A DNA stretch of 64,000 nucleotides. Origin: Galerina marginata (Eukaryota; Basidiomycota; Agaricomycetes; Agaricales; Galerinaceae). The DNA lies in assembly GCA_023014335.1 (NCBI GenBank), contig JAECYW010000012.1, positions 1,426,001 to 1,490,000 on the forward strand, read 5' to 3'. Every line of letters begins with the position of its first letter. Position 1 is the stretch's first letter. The notes beneath the pieces are model-generated. The model was not told the DNA's origin and made no database searches. It worked only from the letters and a program-made list of their open reading frames with translations. This document shows, in pieces, positions 13,354-22,761 of the stretch. A program made the position numbers and the translations under genes.

Positions 13354-13668
13354 GGAGCGGGTGCAATGGCTTATGTTGATGTCCTTTGGTGTCATAGAAT
13401 TCCAGTGCCAGGACTTGAATGTTGTCATCATCGTTCATGACGAATTTTCATTCCACGTTCCTTTCCTTGTACACTTTTTTGAACAGAACCGGTATGTGCA
13501 GCGGTCAAGGTTGAGCTTGGAACAGATACCTTTCAACTTAGTGTCGCCATATAATCATGTTGTTCTTTATACATTGCGTGAGTCGTCAGACAAGGTACGA
13601 GGATGTCATACGCATCGGTTATAAGACGAGCAAGAGACCGCCATCTTAAACTTTCAGGCTGTCCTAGA
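13354..13668. other. Downstream flank of the vWA-RBR gene
   Basis: About 315 bases between the stop codon and the target-site duplication of the retrotransposon, probably 3' UTR and spacer. No gene is seen. Confidence 0.5.
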
Positions 13669-13673
13669 CCTTG
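13669..13673. repeat. Target-site duplication, left copy
   Basis: CCTTG directly before the 5' LTR. The same five bases directly follow the 3' LTR at 19100-19104. Five-base duplications are the norm for Ty1/copia integrases. Confidence 0.9.
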
Positions 13674-13989
13674 TGTTGAATATTATAGGCGCCGCTATGC
13701 ATGCGTGCAGCGGCGGCCTCGTATGTTAAGCGACTGACTTGGCGCGGTCGCACCGCAGTGCGCCGCGCGCTCTCTTTGTTTCGGTCGGATTAATACCATC
13801 ATATTATTTCACTTATAGTCTACGTAGAATCGTCGTACTCCCTCAGTCCGTTATACACGTACTGAGGTGAGTACCCCCGTCTTTCTTACTGCTTATGCTA
13901 CCTTTTACTTATCATGTACCTAGCTATCTTCCAATAGGTACTACCAATATATACAGTCCGTTATACACGTACTGAGCTATCTTCCAATA
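13674..13989 (+). repeat. 5' LTR
   Basis: 316 bp, starting TGTTGAATATT and ending CTTCCAATA, so the ends form the imperfect pair TGTTG/CAATA. It matches the 3' LTR at all positions but one. It contains a 23-bp direct repeat (13844-13866 and 13954-13976) and a repeat of its own 14-bp terminus (13923-13936 and 13976-13989). Confidence 0.95.
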
Positions 13990-14005
13990 GGTTATGGGCC
14001 CCGAG
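13990..14005 (+). other. Primer-binding site, matching an internal part of initiator tRNA-Met
   Basis: GGTTATGGGCCCCGAG starts directly after the 5' LTR. It is complementary to the anticodon arm of initiator tRNA-Met (core CCCATAACC), not to a tRNA 3' end. Drosophila copia has nearly the same PBS (GGTTATGGGCCCAG) and is primed by a 5' half of initiator tRNA. The match is seen in sequence; use of a half-tRNA here is inference. Confidence 0.8.
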
Positions 14006-14087
14006 ACCCGTTGCTAAACCAACATTCATACTCGTTTAACCTGACCTCGCTCCGTACCATTCCAACCAAAAACCCCTACTGTCAACA

Positions 14088-17000
14088 ATGTCTACTACTT
14101 CTACCAAACTGAACGAGGACTTCATGAAGATCCCGCGGCTCCAGGAAGCCGGGTTGAACTGGGTCGTCTACAAGGACCGTTTCCTCTGGTCTATTGATGC
14201 GCGTGGCTACACTCAGCACATCGACGGGACCGAGACTGCACCCTTAGACCCTATCACTCGCACTGGGACTGAAGAGAAACCTCAGACTCTTACAGACGAG
14301 GAGCTCGTGAAGGACGCTGATTGGAAGAAGGTATTGAAGACCTGGAATCAAGGGGAAGCTATCGTCAAACAGCAAATTGCGGCGACAATTTCGGACTCAC
14401 AATTTATTAAGATTCGCGGCAAGGCTACTGCTCGCGGAATCTGGGAAGCCCTAACGGCAGACTTCGAGAGTCGCTCGCGGATGGTTTCCGTTGACCTTCG
14501 TCGTAGGCTCCAGTCGGAGCGCTGCGTTGAAAAGGGTGATGTGCGGGCGCACTTCACAAAGCTGCGCACCATGCGCGAAGACCTGGCGGCCATGGGCCGA
14601 CCACCTTCCGAGGACGATTTTTACTCCATCATTCTCGGCTCCTTACCACCTTCATACGATCCCCACATCTCTGCCATAAATGCTACGTCCAGCGTTCTTG
14701 GTGTTACCATATCCCCCGACGACCTGATGCACGCCGTGACGGAAGAGTTTGACCGTCGCGTCTTGAACTCCAATGCGAAAGGAGTCAAGAAGGAGGAGAA
14801 CGCGGCGTTCTACTCCAACGACTCAGGAAAGGGGAAGAAAGGAGGTTCGAGTTCTCGAAAGAACGTCGAATGCTTCAACTGTGGGAAGAAAGGACATTAT
14901 AAGTCCGATTGTTGGGAAGAGGGTGGCGGAAAGGAGGGGCAGGGTCCCAAGGGCAAGGGAAAGGCGAAAGAGAAGGGGAAGGGAAAGGATAAGGACAAGG
15001 GCAAAGGGAAGGATGCCGCGGCGAGTGCGAAAGCGAAGGAGAAAAGCGACGAGGACGACGAGGATGCTGCGTGGATGGCCATGACAGTTTCCGACGACGA
15101 TTTCGATAACGTCTCGGATGCCGACTCGGATACCCCCTCGTTTGCTAGCTTCATGCTCTCCGATGAGGACGTGGCCGATTTATTCGAAAACGACACGGAT
15201 TCCGACATGTACATGCCAGAGGAACCATCCGACGACGACGAGATGCCTGGACTTCAGACAGTGTCGGACTCATCAGATGATGAGGACGATGATTTGCCAG
15301 GACTCGCTGAAATGTCCGATTCGGAAGACGAGGAGTCAAGCGATGACGAGAGTGAGGAGGAGGATGGGACGACAGGGCTGCAGGATGAGTTAGAGTCAGA
15401 CAACGAAGACGGCTACGAGTTCGTACCGACAACTTTCTACACTCCATCTGAAGAGGCCTACACCACCACCTTCAACGCAGCCATGCTCAACACGGGCGGC
15501 ATTGGAAGTTCACTCGTCGACATCGACTTATACGATTCCGGAGCCTCGCGACACATGTCTGGCTACCGTCACCGTTTCATCAATTTCGTCGAAATCGATC
15601 CAAAGCCAATCACCGCCGCTGACAAGCGCTCCTTCAACGCCACCGGCAAAGGTGACATGTACGTTGACCTGCCGAACGGAGATTCCACGTCGAAGGTTCT
15701 CCTCCGTGATGTCCTGTATGCTCCCAGCATGGGGGTGACCCTTATTTCCATCAGCCGCATTGCCCAAGCTGGGTCGACGGTTGTCTTCTCCAATCGCGAA
15801 TGTCGAATCTACGAGGCGTCGAAAGAGCTACTCGGGAAGATCGATGTTAAGAACGGTTTATACCGTGTCTACACTGCTCGTCCAGAGCCCGCCGGGTACG
15901 CAGGCCGCGTAACGGAGATATTGACGATCGATGAGTTACATCGTCGTTTGGGACACGTGTCGCATGACGCCGCACGTCGTTTGGTCGAAAAGGGGTTGGT
16001 GACAGGGATAGAACTCGACGAGGATAGCAAACCGTCATTTTGCGAGTCGTGCGAGTGGGGGAAGGGCCATAGGAAGGCGATTCAGAAGGTGCGAGAGGCG
16101 GAAAGGGCGGAAGCGGTGGGAGATGAAATTCACTCCGATTTGTGGGGGCCAGCGCCGACGGAAACTATCAATCATAAGGAGTATTTCGTCAGCTTCACGG
16201 ACGACCACAGCCGTTTTACGAACATTTACCTTATCCGAAAGAAGGATGAAACCTTCGAGTCCTATCAGCACTATGAGGCCTGGCTCAAGACGCAGCACAA
16301 TGCTCACGTCAAGAAACTCCACAGCGACCGCGGAGGGGAATACCTAAGTGGGGAATTCTCAGATCACCTCAAGAAGGAGGGTACAGTTCGGCGACTTACC
16401 GTTCACGATACCCCGGAGTACAACGGCATCCCCGAACGTCTCAACCGCACCCTCATAGAGAAGGTCCGCGCCATGCTTCACGATAGTGGGCTACCAAAAT
16501 TCCTTTGGGGCGAAGCCCTAAACCACTCTGTCTACCTGAAGAACCGGACTTGGACCCGGGTTCTCAACGATACGACACCCTTCGAGATCCTGACAGGATC
16601 TAAACCCGATCTCGCGCATATGCATCCTTGGGGCTGCAAGGTCTGGGTACACAACACCAGCGGCACGAAGCTCGATGGAAGGGCGAAGGAAGGCCGATGG
16701 GTGGGATTCGACGACGAGAGCAAAGCTCATCGCGTTTATTGGGCGGCGAAGCGATCAGTCACTGTTGAAAGAAGTGTCAGATTTGTTCCCGAAGAGGAAC
16801 ACGTCATCGTGGATAACGTACCGCTCGAGGGGAAGAGTAACCCTGACTTGAAGGATTGGGAAATCCTCAACGAGCGCCCCGTATCCCCGAAACCCAACCA
16901 ACAGCCCACCGTCGAGGAAGTTCCGGATGAGGGAGATCCCCCACCACCCGCAGTCGAGGAGACCGAGGGCAGAGGAAAGCGCATTCGAAAACCGAGCGCA

Positions 17001-18776
17001 TATGTGAGGCAGATTCAGGAGGGCGTAGGACGCGCCAGCAACCTGCCGAAGGCTAGTGCACTTCCACGAGGCGTGCAAGTAGCTCCGCAGCCCGAGGCCA
17101 TTCCCTTGGATGATCCAAGAGAAGACGACGAGGGGCTGTTAGCGGATGCCTGGGATATTGCCGACGCGATGGATTTCGCGATGGCGGTGGCGATGGATAC
17201 GGCGGAGGGACTGAACCCGACGTACGACGAGGCGAGGAAGAGGCCGGACTGGCCGAAGTGGGAGGCAGCCATCAAGGCCGAGTTGAAGACACTCGCGGAC
17301 AACGGAACGTGGAAGCTCGTCGAACGCCCGCAAGGCGTCAACGTCGTAGACTGCAAATGGGTTCTTCGGATTAAGAAGAACGCCGCAGGCGAGATTGACA
17401 AGTACAAAGCTCGTCTCGTCGCCCGCGGCTTCACCCAGATTCACGGCGTCGACTACGACCTCACGTATGCCCCAGTTGCCCGACTATCCACTTTCCGATA
17501 CCTCATCGCGCTTGCGAACCGAAACGGATGGCCGATCGAATGTATCGACTTCGACAGCGCATTCTTGAACTCGGAGTTGGGGAAGGACGAGGTGATATAC
17601 CTCGAACAGCCGCGTGGTTACGCAGAGCAAAATCCTCGATTATATGTCTTCCGTCTCTTGAAGACCTTGTACGGCTTGAAGCAGGGGGCGAAGAACTGGT
17701 ATGTAGCGCTTTGGAAGGCGCTCGAGGAGTTGGGATTTCGAAGATTGGAGGCGGACCACGGCGTGTTTGTGAAGGAAGAAGGGGGGAATTGGGTTATTAT
17801 CGCGGTCCACGTCGACGACTGCCTCGTGACGGGCAATTCTATGGAGCTGATTAGGAAATTCAAGAAGGAAATTCACCTCAAATACAAGATCACTGACCTT
17901 GGAGCGTGTACTTGGATTCTCGGAATCAAGCTGAACCGCGACGTTATCAACAAAACCATCTCCCTTTCCCAACGCGCCTATATCGAGTCCATCGTTACGC
18001 GATTCAATTTCGACGATTTGAAGCCTTCGTCTATCCCTATCAATCCCAATCAGCCGCTCACTCGTTCCCAATGCCCAACCGTTTTGGCCGACATCGCGCG
18101 TATGAAGAACGTACCATATCGCGAAGCCGTTGGCTCCCTGATGTACGCGTCAATGGGTACGCGACCCGACATCACTTTCGCGACGAGCACCGTCGCACAG
18201 TTCATGGATAACCCGGGGTGGATCCACTGGGAGGCCGTGAAGAGGATTTTTCGTTACTTGAAGGGTACGAAAGACTTGGAGTTGGTGTATGGAGGCGAAA
18301 CGATGGATTTGGTCGGATTTGTGGATGCGGATGGGGCCTCGCAGGACCATAGACGAGCGATCTCGGGCTATGTGTTCATGGTGGATGGAGGAGCGGTGTC
18401 GTGGGCGTCGAAGAAGCAAGAGTTGGTCACTCTGTCAACGACTGAAGCAGAGTACGTGGCGGCTACTCACGCTGCCAAAGAAGCTGTCTGGCTTCGTCGG
18501 CTTATCGGAGAAATATTCGCGCCACTTACCAAACCCACCACTCTTTACGGCGACAACCAATCCGCCATCGCGTTAGCTCAAGGCGACGGCCAGTACCATG
18601 CCCGCACGAAACACATCGACATTCGTTATCATTTTATTCGTTACATTATCGAGGCCGGCACCATCAAATTAATATACTGCCCTACGGATCAGCAAACCGC
18701 GGACACACTCACCAAGGCGCTTCCGAGCACGAAAGCGAAGCATTTCGCGAGCGCCATGGGACTGCGCACGGTTTGA
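14088..18776 (+). CDS. Gag-Pol polyprotein of the Ty1/copia element
   Basis: A single uninterrupted frame of 1562 aa. Residues 1-235 form a UBN2-type Gag. A zinc knuckle CFNCGKKGHYKSDC starts at residue 262. It is followed by a very basic Lys/Gly stretch and a long acidic Asp/Glu/Ser stretch to about residue 460. The aspartic protease motif is YDSGASRHMSG (Asp483). A pre-integrase zinc region (LHRRLGH...CESCEWGK) precedes the integrase with D684, D747 and E783, giving the D-35-E spacing. Reverse transcriptase has FDSAFL (D1156) and VHVDDCLV (D1243, D1244). RNase H contains FVDADG (D1413 region), TEAEYVA and YGDNQSA. All catalytic residues I looked for are present. Gag and Pol share one frame, so Gag excess must come from processing or translation level. 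Confidence 0.97.
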   Translation: MSTTSTKLNEDFMKIPRLQEAGLNWVVYKDRFLWSIDARGYTQHIDGTETAPLDPITRTGTEEKPQTLTDEELVKDADWKKVLKTWNQGEAIVKQQIAATISDSQFIKIRGKATARGIWEALTADFESRSRMVSVDLRRRLQSERCVEKGDVRAHFTKLRTMREDLAAMGRPPSEDDFYSIILGSLPPSYDPHISAINATSSVLGVTISPDDLMHAVTEEFDRRVLNSNAKGVKKEENAAFYSNDSGKGKKGGSSSRKNVECFNCGKKGHYKSDCWEEGGGKEGQGPKGKGKAKEKGKGKDKDKGKGKDAAASAKAKEKSDEDDEDAAWMAMTVSDDDFDNVSDADSDTPSFASFMLSDEDVADLFENDTDSDMYMPEEPSDDDEMPGLQTVSDSSDDEDDDLPGLAEMSDSEDEESSDDESEEEDGTTGLQDELESDNEDGYEFVPTTFYTPSEEAYTTTFNAAMLNTGGIGSSLVDIDLYDSGASRHMSGYRHRFINFVEIDPKPITAADKRSFNATGKGDMYVDLPNGDSTSKVLLRDVLYAPSMGVTLISISRIAQAGSTVVFSNRECRIYEASKELLGKIDVKNGLYRVYTARPEPAGYAGRVTEILTIDELHRRLGHVSHDAARRLVEKGLVTGIELDEDSKPSFCESCEWGKGHRKAIQKVREAERAEAVGDEIHSDLWGPAPTETINHKEYFVSFTDDHSRFTNIYLIRKKDETFESYQHYEAWLKTQHNAHVKKLHSDRGGEYLSGEFSDHLKKEGTVRRLTVHDTPEYNGIPERLNRTLIEKVRAMLHDSGLPKFLWGEALNHSVYLKNRTWTRVLNDTTPFEILTGSKPDLAHMHPWGCKVWVHNTSGTKLDGRAKEGRWVGFDDESKAHRVYWAAKRSVTVERSVRFVPEEEHVIVDNVPLEGKSNPDLKDWEILNERPVSPKPNQQPTVEEVPDEGDPPPPAVEETEGRGKRIRKPSAYVRQIQEGVGRASNLPKASALPRGVQVAPQPEAIPLDDPREDDEGLLADAWDIADAMDFAMAVAMDTAEGLNPTYDEARKRPDWPKWEAAIKAELKTLADNGTWKLVERPQGVNVVDCKWVLRIKKNAAGEIDKYKARLVARGFTQIHGVDYDLTYAPVARLSTFRYLIALANRNGWPIECIDFDSAFLNSELGKDEVIYLEQPRGYAEQNPRLYVFRLLKTLYGLKQGAKNWYVALWKALEELGFRRLEADHGVFVKEEGGNWVIIAVHVDDCLVTGNSMELIRKFKKEIHLKYKITDLGACTWILGIKLNRDVINKTISLSQRAYIESIVTRFNFDDLKPSSIPINPNQPLTRSQCPTVLADIARMKNVPYREAVGSLMYASMGTRPDITFATSTVAQFMDNPGWIHWEAVKRIFRYLKGTKDLELVYGGETMDLVGFVDADGASQDHRRAISGYVFMVDGGAVSWASKKQELVTLSTTEAEYVAATHAAKEAVWLRRLIGEIFAPLTKPTTLYGDNQSAIALAQGDGQYHARTKHIDIRYHFIRYIIEAGTIKLIYCPTDQQTADTLTKALPSTKAKHFASAMGLRTV

Positions 18777-18783
18777 GGGGAAG
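18775..18783 (+). other. Polypurine tract
   Basis: GAGGGGAAG directly precedes the 3' LTR and overlaps the Gag-Pol stop codon by two bases. It is the expected primer site for plus-strand synthesis. Confidence 0.8.
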
Positions 18784-19099
18784 TGTTGAATATTATAGGC
18801 GCCGCTATGCATGCGTGCAGCGGCGGCCTCGTATGTTAAGCGACTGACTTGGCGCGGTCGCACCGCAGTGCGCCGCGCGCTCTCTTTGTTTCGGTTGGAT
18901 TAATACCATCATATTATTTCACTTATAGTCTACGTAGAATCGTCGTACTCCCTCAGTCCGTTATACACGTACTGAGGTGAGTACCCCCGTCTTTCTTACT
19001 GCTTATGCTACCTTTTACTTATCATGTACCTAGCTATCTTCCAATAGGTACTACCAATATATACAGTCCGTTATACACGTACTGAGCTATCTTCCAATA
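18784..19099 (+). repeat. 3' LTR
   Basis: 316 bp, identical to the 5' LTR except for T at 18896 in place of C at 13786. Confidence 0.95.
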
Positions 19100-19104
19100 C
19101 CTTG
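19100..19104. repeat. Target-site duplication, right copy
   Basis: CCTTG directly after the 3' LTR, matching 13669-13673. Confidence 0.9.
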
Positions 19105-19545
19105 TGGATGGGAGGAAAAGATTGGTCAACGACTCCGGGCCGATGGCAAATGTATGTTCGTATTTGCGGAAGGGTTGTGTCTGAATAATCTTTCCTCCGC
19201 CCCGTCGTTCGACGTTCCTGCTGGGCAGCAGACCGGAGGCGACCATCTGCCACATCCTCGCCTTTATATATCTACCATTCATGGCGTTCTTTTCCCGGCC
19301 CCAGTCGACCGCTGTTAGAATCGCCCGGCCCACTACAGAAGACGACTTATTGAGACAGCCTGCACGCAAGGGTCAGTGTGCCAGTATTTGGACATTGTCC
19401 GGGGTATGCTGAAATAAAAGCCCGACCGCTCTCTAGATTCCGTGCAGAGGCAATGTCGCAATGTTGTTATCCACGGGTGAGTTGGTTGCGACGCGGTTCA
19501 TTTAACATTGCTCGATCATCAATCACTCCCCACCTATCTTTCATT
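19105..19545. other. Spacer between retrotransposon and PAN3, with a small minus-strand open frame
   Basis: This 441-base stretch should contain the PAN3 promoter. On the minus strand an open frame begins at 19369 (MRAGCLNKSS) and runs into the 3' LTR, where it would stop at 19034. Removing the element in thought, the frame would instead end within a few codons in the left flank. The translated piece is basic and not low-complexity, but I do not recognise it and cannot show that it is a gene. Confidence 0.3.
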
Positions 19546-22400
19546 ATGGCTCCGTGATCTGCCCCTTTCCGAGGTTTTGTGCGTATATTCATCCCGACGC
19601 TAACCTCGATTCAGGTCTTGTAAATTCCAGGATAAAGGATGTTCGTACTACCACCCACCGGTGCGCTTTTTTTCTGTATCTTGCCAACAAGATCCAGATC
19701 GCTCAGTCCTCCCAATGTGCCTTTCTTGAACGTTGAACAGTCGGCAGATGCACCTCAACTGCCGTATGTCTCCCGCAAGCCTTATACCCTCGTCTAACCC
19801 CCACTCAGGCCCTCCACCTCTCCGGTTCTCCGCACGGCGTCTCCTGCCATGGGGACTCTCACACCGAAGGCGGTAAATGCGCCTGTTTTTGTGCCTAAAT
19901 TCGCGGCTGCAGCTGCTGCTGCTGCAGCTGCCGCCCGCGAACCAGCCCCTCCGCCAACCCCTCCACCTCCATCAACGGAGACGGCTTCCACAACTACTCC
20001 TTCGTCGTGAGCCCTAACCAATTCCTGGAAGCAGCAATCCTCTCATTTTTGTCGTTTAAACTTAAGGTCAATACTGTCTTCTGAAGAAGAACGATCTGCA
20101 GAGCAAAATGGACACGAACAGCCGCATGACGAATATCAAGGGCAGTATCAAGAAGAGCAGTACCAAGAGGGACAGTATCAAGAACAGTACAAAGAACAGT
20201 ACCAAGACGAACAACAGGACTATGGGTACCAGCCTGAATATGAGAACTACGATTATCAAGCAGAGCAAGCCGCCAATGATATGCAAGGGATGGAGCTTGT
20301 GTGTCTTTCTCTCGAAGGTGTATTATGATCTCCCTCATTTTTGTTGGGTTTAAAGGGAGAAACGAACTATTATGACACCACCAATCAAGCCGACTATCGT
20401 CCCAATCCCTATAACCACGATGTGATGGAGGCGACATACTACCACGCTCCCCCCGTTTTTGTGCGCCAACCTGTAAGTTAACATGTCGAATCTTTACTTC
20501 CAAGCCTTCTGATTGACCTTATTCATCTCACAGCTCAACTATCTCCTTTACACTCCTTACACCCCTCCAGAACTCGTCAAGAACACTGTTAACAGCCATT
20601 TTGTCCCAGCTTCCACAGACCTACGTCAACTCCTCCAAGAGCGAAGCGAAACTGTGCGAGACACCGCTCCCACCGGCCTCGGTCTACCTGAAGAGCTGCA
20701 GGGCTACCACACTCTCGTACCACTTGAACCGTCTGTGCCTCCTCCTGAACGCAAGAAGTTTGGGAACTGGCACTCGACGGTGTATAGGGCCACCCGGACG
20801 TCTGATGGGATTCCGCATGTGTTACGCAGGATTGAGAGTGAGCTTAATTAACGCTCCCTTGCATGTTGCTGTTTGTGGGACGCTGAATGTTGTCGGCGTC
20901 TCTTACTTTTAGATTTTCGTTTAACCCAGCAGGCGGCATTTGCACCGATTGAAATTTGGTCCCAGATTCAACACCCGGGTATTGTGCCGGTGCGAGAAGC
21001 ATTCACAACACGGTCGTTCAATGACAACTGTATGTCTTTTTATCACACTATTGAATACCCTTGAGAAGACACTCATCAACCCTTCCAATTCAGCTCTTGT
21101 CGTATCCTATGCCTACTACCCGAACGCGAAAACGCTCTACGACGCACATATGAAGCCCAAACCACCACCTACATACCAGCAAACTGTTTATTATGGTCGA
21201 CATCATCAACATCATCAACAGCAACAGCAGCAAACCGTTGCGGAACGCACGTTGTGGTCCTATATCGTGCAAATCGCGTCTGCAATCAAAAAAGTGCATG
21301 AGCGCGGACAGGCGGTGAGGATGATTGATGTGACGAAGGTATTGGTGACTGGGCAAAATCGGTGGGTACCGCCCTTCTTTCACCGTCATTTTTTATATCT
21401 TGTTTCGCATAGGGTACGCATCAGCTCCTGCGGAATCTTTGACGTCCTCCTTTACGGCACGCAACAGCAAGACATATCCTTCTTCCAACAAGAAGATCTG
21501 CTCAAGTTTGGCCGGCTGATTTTTGCGTTGTGCACGAATAATTTGGCCGCTGCAAACCAGACGAACTTGACGAAGAGCGTGGATATCATGAAGAAGGTTT
21601 ATAGTATGGATCTGCAGGCTTTTGCCTTGTATTTGTGCAGCAAGATACCGAAGGTGAGCAGTATCTAGATTTTGAGGATAGGAATCGGTTTATTGATTGC
21701 TGCGATCTCTGTAGACCATCGATCAGGTGCTTGAGATGCTTCGACCGCGGATCTTGCAGGAACACGACGAAGCACTGATGTACGTTCTCGAGTAAAGTTG
21801 ATTTCATTAGTTGAGTATCATTGCAGGGCAACTGATCGTCTCGAATACGAGCTTCTTGGCGAGCTAGAGAATGCACGTTTGTTCAGGTTAATGTGCAAGT
21901 TTGGTTTCATCAATGAAAGACCTGAGTAAGCCTCTTTTGTGAACCATTCTACTCACAGGTCAGAGCTAATATGGCTACGATAAAGGTTCGCCCGAGATGC
22001 AAGGTGGTCGGAAACGGGTGACAGGTATATCATCAAACTGTTCCGAGACTATGTGTTCCACCAAGTAGACGAACACGGCAACCCGGTGCTGGATTTGACA
22101 CATGTGCTTACGTGCTTGAACAAGGTGCGTTATTTCCGTGCCAATTGAGATGAGATGTTGATAGGTTGTGTGTTAACTCCAGCTCGACGCTGGCACGGAT
22201 GAGCAGCTCATGCTTGTTTCTCGGGACGAGCAAAGCTGCCTTGTCGTGAGCTACAAGGACATCAAACAGTGCATTGCTAACGCTTTCGAGTAAGTTCTGC
22301 CTTCTCGCTGTTGATATAGGTTTCTTGCTGAGATATCCACAGGGACTTGGTCAAAGCGACAACTGCGAGCCAGAGCGGTAAAGAGGCGAAAGTGATTTAG
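19546..22400 (+). CDS. PAN3: PAN3, regulatory subunit of the PAN2-PAN3 poly(A) nuclease
   Basis: Fifteen exons join to 674 codons (673 aa): 19546-19553, 19615-19660, 19741-19763, 19809-20006, 20067-20298, 20356-20472, 20534-20837, 20913-21029, 21094-21361, 21413-21653, 21715-21779, 21827-21925, 21986-22124, 22183-22289 and 22343-22400. The first coding exon is only 8 nt. An N-terminal CCCH finger ([13 protein letters not shown]) should bind poly(A). A linker with poly-Ala and QYQE repeats follows. The pseudokinase domain is recognisable by HVLRRIENFRL and [16 protein letters not shown], with a His/Gln run inserted after YYG. The C-terminal coiled coil and knob ([20 protein letters not shown], then [12 protein letters not shown]) should dimerise and bind PAN2. 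The complex trims mRNA poly(A) tails in the cytoplasm. Exon 3 is tentative but keeps the frame. Confidence 0.93.
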
Positions 22401-22761
22401 TTTGGGAATGCGGTTACGAAAAATAGTTAGAATCAGAAAAAGATCGATAAAACCCAATAATTCATTCCATTGATTTTTATTCTGTGGGAGGGACGCAAAT
22501 AGGCACAAATAGACGCCTGCAAGTTGCAATGTCTGACGAGTTGTTGGTTCTTTCTTATCACAGCTCCAGCGCGGGTAGTACTTGGCGTAAATACTCGGTT
22601 CTGAGTGCGACCCTTTGTGGGGGCTGGATGTCATGAACCGAAACGTAGTGCGGGGCGTCATCAAGTGGCCTCACTGACGTCATGGCCAACCCCAGACATC
22701 GTATAAATACCACTCCAATTACCGCCCGTCCTCCTTTCCCTTTACCTACAACTTCCACAAA
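22401..22761. other. Intergenic region between PAN3 and the Ish1-like gene
   Basis: 361 bases holding the PAN3 downstream sequence and, at its right end, the core promoter of the next gene (TATA at 22702). Nothing else is seen. Confidence 0.5.
22702..22708 (+). promoter_or_regulatory. TATA box of the Ish1-like gene
   Basis: TATAAAT in the context gTATAAATac lies 60 bases before the ATG at 22762, followed by a CT-rich stretch (cgtcctcctttcccttt) typical of strong fungal promoters. Confidence 0.55.

Larger units (their letters stand above)
13674..19099 (+). mobile_element. Complete Ty1/copia LTR retrotransposon (5.43 kb)
   Basis: The element has two 316-bp LTRs (13674-13989 and 18784-19099), flanking CCTTG duplications, a primer-binding site next to the 5' LTR, one long Gag-Pol ORF and a polypurine tract before the 3' LTR. 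Domain order is protease, integrase, reverse transcriptase, RNase H, which defines the copia superfamily. The LTRs differ at a single base (C at 13786, T at 18896), so the insertion is recent. The coding region is visibly richer in G+C than its AT-richer flanks. The element sits between the 3' end of the vWA-RBR gene and PAN3, 446 bases before the PAN3 start. All parts needed for autonomous transposition appear present. Confidence 0.97.

Noticed and set aside
19794..20021. Minus-strand frame with a long Ala run
   Set aside because: It is the complement of the poly-Ala and Pro-rich exon 4 of PAN3.
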